From the NCBI GenBank assembly GCA_965247435.1, contig OZ252019.1:5518001-5582000 (forward strand): a stretch of 64,000 bases of DNA. Reading direction: 5' to 3'. Made by a program: the position numbers and the translations under genes. Below are positions 60,482 to 64,000 of the stretch, one piece after another. Positions within the stretch are counted from its first letter, which is position 1. Each line of letters starts with the position of its first letter. The DNA comes from Ilyomonas sp965247435. GTDB taxonomy: Bacteria > Bacteroidota > Bacteroidia > Chitinophagales > Chitinophagaceae. The notes below the pieces were generated by a model. That model did not search any database. It was not told where the DNA came from and saw nothing but the letters and a program-made list of their open reading frames with translations.

Positions 60482-61780
60482 TTATTGATGTTGTGGTGTT
60501 ATCACACGATAGTTGCCGCTCAGGTGCATCAGGCTAAACAGATACATCAGGCCGTCATAATACGAATCGAAATAACCATCCGGATAAGGCTCCAGCTTAC
60601 TTTTCCATAGCTCGCTCACAAAGTCTTTGTCTTTGGTAATGACAGAGGCAGCCGTTGATGTGGCTACTAACCCAATCGAATGTCTTAGTTTTTTATAACC
60701 GCCCGCTTGCAGGATAGAATCGGGTAACGAGCCATCCGGATTAAACTGGTCTTCAAAGGCGTGAATTCCTCTTCCTTTCAAAAAGGTTTGAAAGCGAGTA
60801 GCGTAATCTTCCTGCCAGGCTTGGTCTTTCCCAAACCAATAATAATCCATGGCAATATTCATCGGTACGCGCCAGGAATCGTAGCGAAACGCATCCGGAA
60901 TCCACCTCGTACCATGCGGCAATCCATCAAATTCAGTATAGTCAAAATTGAGACCTGTATTGGGGTTGCAGGCTTTGTGTAAAAAGGCGCGGGAGCTATC
61001 AGCGCAGGCTTTATAAAACGCTTCGTGGCCATCTTTTGCGTATAGCGCCCATACTTCCATAAAAGCAGGTAAATGATAAGATGGATCGGTCCAGTTGTAC
61101 ATATCCGCAACAGGAACAAATGTGATTTGCTTATGCTCGGTATTGATTAAGTTGAACACTTTGCCGGTGCCATCTTTTTTCCACATGTTATCGAGGATGT
61201 AGCGTGCCTCTTTATAATAATTGATGCTGCCACTGTTGCCCCAGCGATTGGCAGCAAAGAGCAAATCCGTAACAAAATACAGCTCGCCGTCAGACGCCGG
61301 ACCTTCTGAATTTTTCTTCATTGTTTCCGGGTTGATGCTCCAGGCAAAATAGCCTTCGAGCGGACCATTTTGGTGTTGCAAATATTTCTTCGACCATCGC
61401 CAGATGCGGTCAAATACCTCTTTCTTATTGAGTTGAACGGCTATCATCAGTCCATACGAAAGACCTTCTGTTCTTGCATCGTGATTCTTCAAATCAGATA
61501 CATAGCCCATCGAATCGCCAACTTTAAAATAGATTTTGTTCCCGCCTTCAAACAGATCATGATAAGCGGTTGTAAGTTTCGCATCAATATCAGCCCCGCT
61601 GTAGCCCGTTTCTTTCAAAAGATTTGGATACTTGCCGGTATAAAAAGCGCCTTTGACAGGAGTTGTTTCGGTTTTGGTTTTGCTTTGTGCAATAGCCTGT
61701 GTAATCAGTAGTAAAGAAGTACAGAACAGCCATAAAGCCCGTTTGGCTTTCTTGTTGTAATTTCTATGTTTCTGCATCAT
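60482..61780 (-). CDS. GH8 family xylanase/exo-oligoxylanase
   Basis: This protein is 432 residues long from ATG 61780. The open frame extends to 61945, but a signal peptide begins here (ALWLFCTSLLLITQAIAQ). The (alpha/alpha)6 barrel has EGLSYGLMIAVQL (acid Glu105), FAWSINPETMKKNSEGPASDGELYFVTDLLFAANRWG (Asp164) and TDPSYHLPAFMEVWA (Asp232 region). The pattern resembles reducing-end xylose-releasing exo-oligoxylanase (Rex) rather than cellulose-acting GH8. It shortens xylo-oligosaccharides. It is the first gene after the operator at 62016 and probably heads the operon GH8-CE6-CE1/CE1-CE1-GH51. Confidence 0.92.
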   Translation of the reverse strand: MMQKHRNYNKKAKRALWLFCTSLLLITQAIAQSKTKTETTPVKGAFYTGKYPNLLKETGYSGADIDAKLTTAYHDLFEGGNKIYFKVGDSMGYVSDLKNHDARTEGLSYGLMIAVQLNKKEVFDRIWRWSKKYLQHQNGPLEGYFAWSINPETMKKNSEGPASDGELYFVTDLLFAANRWGNSGSINYYKEARYILDNMWKKDGTGKVFNLINTEHKQITFVPVADMYNWTDPSYHLPAFMEVWALYAKDGHEAFYKACADSSRAFLHKACNPNTGLNFDYTEFDGLPHGTRWIPDAFRYDSWRVPMNIAMDYYWFGKDQAWQEDYATRFQTFLKGRGIHAFEDQFNPDGSLPDSILQAGGYKKLRHSIGLVATSTAASVITKDKDFVSELWKSKLEPYPDGYFDSYYDGLMYLFSLMHLSGNYRVITPQHQ

Positions 61781-62015
61781 GATAGCTTGCTTAAATCTGA
61801 TAAGGACCTGCTGTTTAGCAATTTTGTTTAGCAGCGGCTTTTTCTTGTAGTATAATATTTTCAACGATCGCAATGATGAAAAAGAATGGCAGGCAAACCA
61901 GCAACATATATTGGGAACAGCAAATTTCTTCTTATCAATTTTCAAACAACCATTTCTATTTAATCATTACTGCAAAGCACAACCGCCGTGCTAATGTAGG
62001 AAGTTTTTATTTAAA

Positions 62016-62029
62016 TGCAACCGATTGCA
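62016..62029 (-). promoter_or_regulatory. LacI-type operator upstream of GH8
   Basis: The best match of the set, TGCAACCGATTGCA, reads TGCAATCGGTTGCA on the coding strand. The TTG at its end is followed after 19 bases by TACATTAG, a candidate -7 box, and the GH8 start follows 236 bases after the operator. Confidence 0.8.
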
Positions 62030-62357
62030 AAGCTTTTTTATATTTTCCGGTAGCACACATAATTTGGCGTTCAAATTCATAAGTTAAGTGGCGGTTAAAC
62101 TACCATGCTTAAAACCAGGCATTCGTACCTGCATTGCACTAATATGCGGTTCTTTATATTGGTGGTTGTTAAACGCCTGAACGCTACGACTCTCTGGCTG
62201 GTTTGGCTAATGCCTGACCCGGTTATAAACGTTATTGGCGATGCCGGCGCATCTGCTAATCCCGTCAGCTTTTGCCACCATAGGCTTATTAAATAATACA
62301 AAGCAACAAGGAGCTGTTAGTAAAAATGACAATTTTATTACTGCCTGCCATTATAAC
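62030..62357. other. intergenic region between GH8 operator and GH95
   Basis: About 330 bases contain no supported gene. Short frames on both strands (62095-62301) look like chance overlaps. Confidence 0.4.
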
Positions 62358-64000
62358 TTACCTGGGAACTAAAGTGTAAGTTTTACCGGATTGGGTTGGA
62401 AGGTCATAAAGGAAAGTTTCTTTTATTTTTAAAGATGAATCTGCCGATGTTTTTGGTGAAATAACCGGCTCGGGTGTTCTTTCTGTCTGGTAAAAAAAGT
62501 TGGAATTTTCACCCGTTGCGGTTTTCAGAAAATTATTGGCGTTCAGCTTCATGTCGTTAGGTAACCGCAAACGCAGATTCCCACTTAAATCTGATCTGAT
62601 AACCGCCTTTACCAGCCTGCCCTCTTCCCATTCCATATCCAAAATTTCAAAGCCACCCCGCGCGCGCAAGCCGGTAATACTTCCGCTCTGCCACGCATCC
62701 GGCAAAGCAGGCAGCAGGTCAAGTGTGCCATCCTCACTTTGCATCAGCATTTCCGCAATGCCGGACGTACAACCAAAGTTTCCATCTATCTGAAAGGGCG
62801 GATGCGCATCGAAAAGATTGTTGTAAGTACCGCCACCGCCAGCATTGGTACCAACCGGCGTCAGTTGATTTTGAATAAGTTTATAAGCATGATTGCCATC
62901 CAGCATTTTTGCCCACCAGTTTACCTTCCAGCCCATACTCCACCCGGTTGATATATCACCCCGTTCGGTAAGGGTTACTTTAGCCGCATTGTACAGTTGT
63001 GGTGTACGATACGGAGAAATTTGATTCGATGGAAACAGTCCATATAAATGAGATATATGGCGGTGATTATCCGTTGGGTTATCTATATCATCCAGCCATT
63101 CCTGCAACTGGCCATACTGACCAATGTGCATCGGCGCAAGACGGCTGCGCAACAGCTTTAAACTATCAGCAAAAGCAGTATCGGTATGCAATGCCAGTGC
63201 TGCTTGTATTGCATTGCTGAATACATCAAATACAAGCTGGTTAGTCATAGTAACCCCGGCATCAAGTGAGGAACCCTGGTGTGCCAGGGGCGCGTTTTCC
63301 GGCGACATATCCGGGCAAACAACAAGCCAGTGATACGTTGGATGCTCCACTAAAAAGTCTGCATAAAAAGCAGCGGCACCTTTCAAAACAGGATAGACAG
63401 ATTTTAAGAAAGCTTTATCGCCGTTGTATAAGTAATGCTCCCAAAGGTGCTGACTCAGCCAACCACCGCCATTGTTCCAGGTACCCCAGAACGCTCCATC
63501 TACAGCACCGTTGGCGCGCCAGATATCCGTGTTGTGATGTGCCATCCACCCGCCTGCCCCATACATTTCTTTCGCCGTTTTCTGCCCGGTTACAGACAAG
63601 TCCTTCACCATTTGTATCAACGGCTCATGAAGTTCTGCCAGGTTGGTTTTCTCTGCCGGCCAGTAGTTCATTTCTGTATTAATGTTGATGGTGTACTTAC
63701 TATCCCAGGGCGGATATACTTTGTTGTTCCAGATGCCTTGCAGGGTGGCGGGTTGCCCGCCGGGTTGCGAAGATGAAATCAGGAGATAACGCCCGTACTG
63801 GAAGTACAGGGAGGCAAACTGCGGATCATTGGCTGAATCAAACTTCTTAAGTCTTTCGTCCGTTGGAAGGTTCGCAGCATCTGTTGCTCCAAGGTCTAAT
63901 TTCACCCGGTCAAAATATTTCTGGTAAGCTGCTATATGCCCTTTTAAAATATCGGGAAATGACTTTGTGTAAGCTTTGTTCAGATAGGCTTCGGCTCTTT
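62358..64000 (-). CDS. GH95 family glycosidase, 5' part outside the window
   Basis: The open frame enters from the right edge (RAEAYLNKAYTKSFPDILKG) and runs 547 codons to the stop at 62358. GH95 features are FQYGRYLLISSSQPGGQPATLQGIWN, TININTEMNYWPAEKTNL (the Asn-x-Asn pair), GWMAHHNTDIWRANGAVDGAFWG and GNFGCTSGIAEMLMQS. The family includes alpha-L-fucosidases and alpha-L-galactosidases. In a xylan locus an alpha-L-galactosidase acting on complex glucurono-arabinoxylan side chains is a sensible guess. The C-terminal beta domain ends in TQSGKTYTLVPR. The GTG at 63905 is internal and is not a start. Confidence 0.92.
   Translation of the reverse strand, partial: RAEAYLNKAYTKSFPDILKGHIAAYQKYFDRVKLDLGATDAANLPTDERLKKFDSANDPQFASLYFQYGRYLLISSSQPGGQPATLQGIWNNKVYPPWDSKYTININTEMNYWPAEKTNLAELHEPLIQMVKDLSVTGQKTAKEMYGAGGWMAHHNTDIWRANGAVDGAFWGTWNNGGGWLSQHLWEHYLYNGDKAFLKSVYPVLKGAAAFYADFLVEHPTYHWLVVCPDMSPENAPLAHQGSSLDAGVTMTNQLVFDVFSNAIQAALALHTDTAFADSLKLLRSRLAPMHIGQYGQLQEWLDDIDNPTDNHRHISHLYGLFPSNQISPYRTPQLYNAAKVTLTERGDISTGWSMGWKVNWWAKMLDGNHAYKLIQNQLTPVGTNAGGGGTYNNLFDAHPPFQIDGNFGCTSGIAEMLMQSEDGTLDLLPALPDAWQSGSITGLRARGGFEILDMEWEEGRLVKAVIRSDLSGNLRLRLPNDMKLNANNFLKTATGENSNFFYQTERTPEPVISPKTSADSSLKIKETFLYDLPTQSGKTYTLVPR

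Noticed and set aside
62095..62301. Overlapping short frames on both strands between GH8 and GH95
   Set aside because: They mirror each other and show no protein features.
63903..63905. GTG as the start of the GH95 gene
   Set aside because: The frame and the family similarity continue upstream to the window edge.

Overview
The window looks like the chromosome of a free-living Bacteroidota bacterium, most likely of the order Chitinophagales (Chitinophagaceae-like). The evidence is a SusC/SusD pair, type IX secretion C-terminal sorting domains, ASPIC/UnbV proteins, TAnnTTTG-type promoter boxes, few Shine-Dalgarno sites and the character of the housekeeping genes (accA, alaS, mgtE). No species can be named from the sequence alone.

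Region 1 (1-5434) is clearly AT-richer than the rest. It is one compact plus-strand operon: two TerY-like VWA proteins (the first cut by the window edge), a small YggT-like membrane protein, a PP2C phosphatase, a Ser/Thr-type kinase and a TerC membrane protein. This is a TerY/phosphatase/kinase 'triad' of the tellurite-resistance (Ter) class, probably horizontally acquired. Base composition changes abruptly at the next gene (5461).

Region 2 (5461-33620) is a mosaic of housekeeping and accessory genes: a secreted YhcH-like protein, a serine hydrolase, an acyltransferase-like membrane protein, a WbpD-like acetyltransferase, a BglII-type restriction-modification pair, a SET-domain protein, mgtE, alaS, an M23 peptidase, a radical SAM protein, an arginase-family hydrolase, three tandem secreted leucine-rich-repeat proteins, accA and tRNA-Asp. 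It carries two related but distinct IS256-family elements, each with a perfect 8-bp target duplication, a small MITE-like element, and a Y1 (HUH) transposase gene enclosed by an inverted repeat.

Region 3 (34512-64000) is a polysaccharide utilization locus for xylan, probably a decorated glucurono-arabinoxylan. The plus-strand half holds SusC, SusD, an ASPIC/UnbV protein, a LacI regulator, a second and larger ASPIC/UnbV protein, and xylA. The minus-strand half holds a GH95, GH8, CE6-type esterase, a double CE1 esterase, a single CE1 esterase, GH51, GH9 and GH43, plus a wrecked GH43 remnant. Oligosaccharides released outside the cell would be bound by SusD, imported by SusC and debranched by the arabinofuranosidases and esterases; xylose would be isomerised by XylA.

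Six copies of a 14-bp palindrome (consensus TGYAACCGATTGCA on one strand) lie in front of SusC, the lacI gene, the SDR/xylA divergent region, GH43, GH9 and GH8. They are a strong candidate regulon for the LacI protein encoded in the middle. Other finds are in-frame insertions of a palindromic repeat family inside alaS, a second 128-bp MITE-like element, and a conserved frameshift at the start of both IS transposases.
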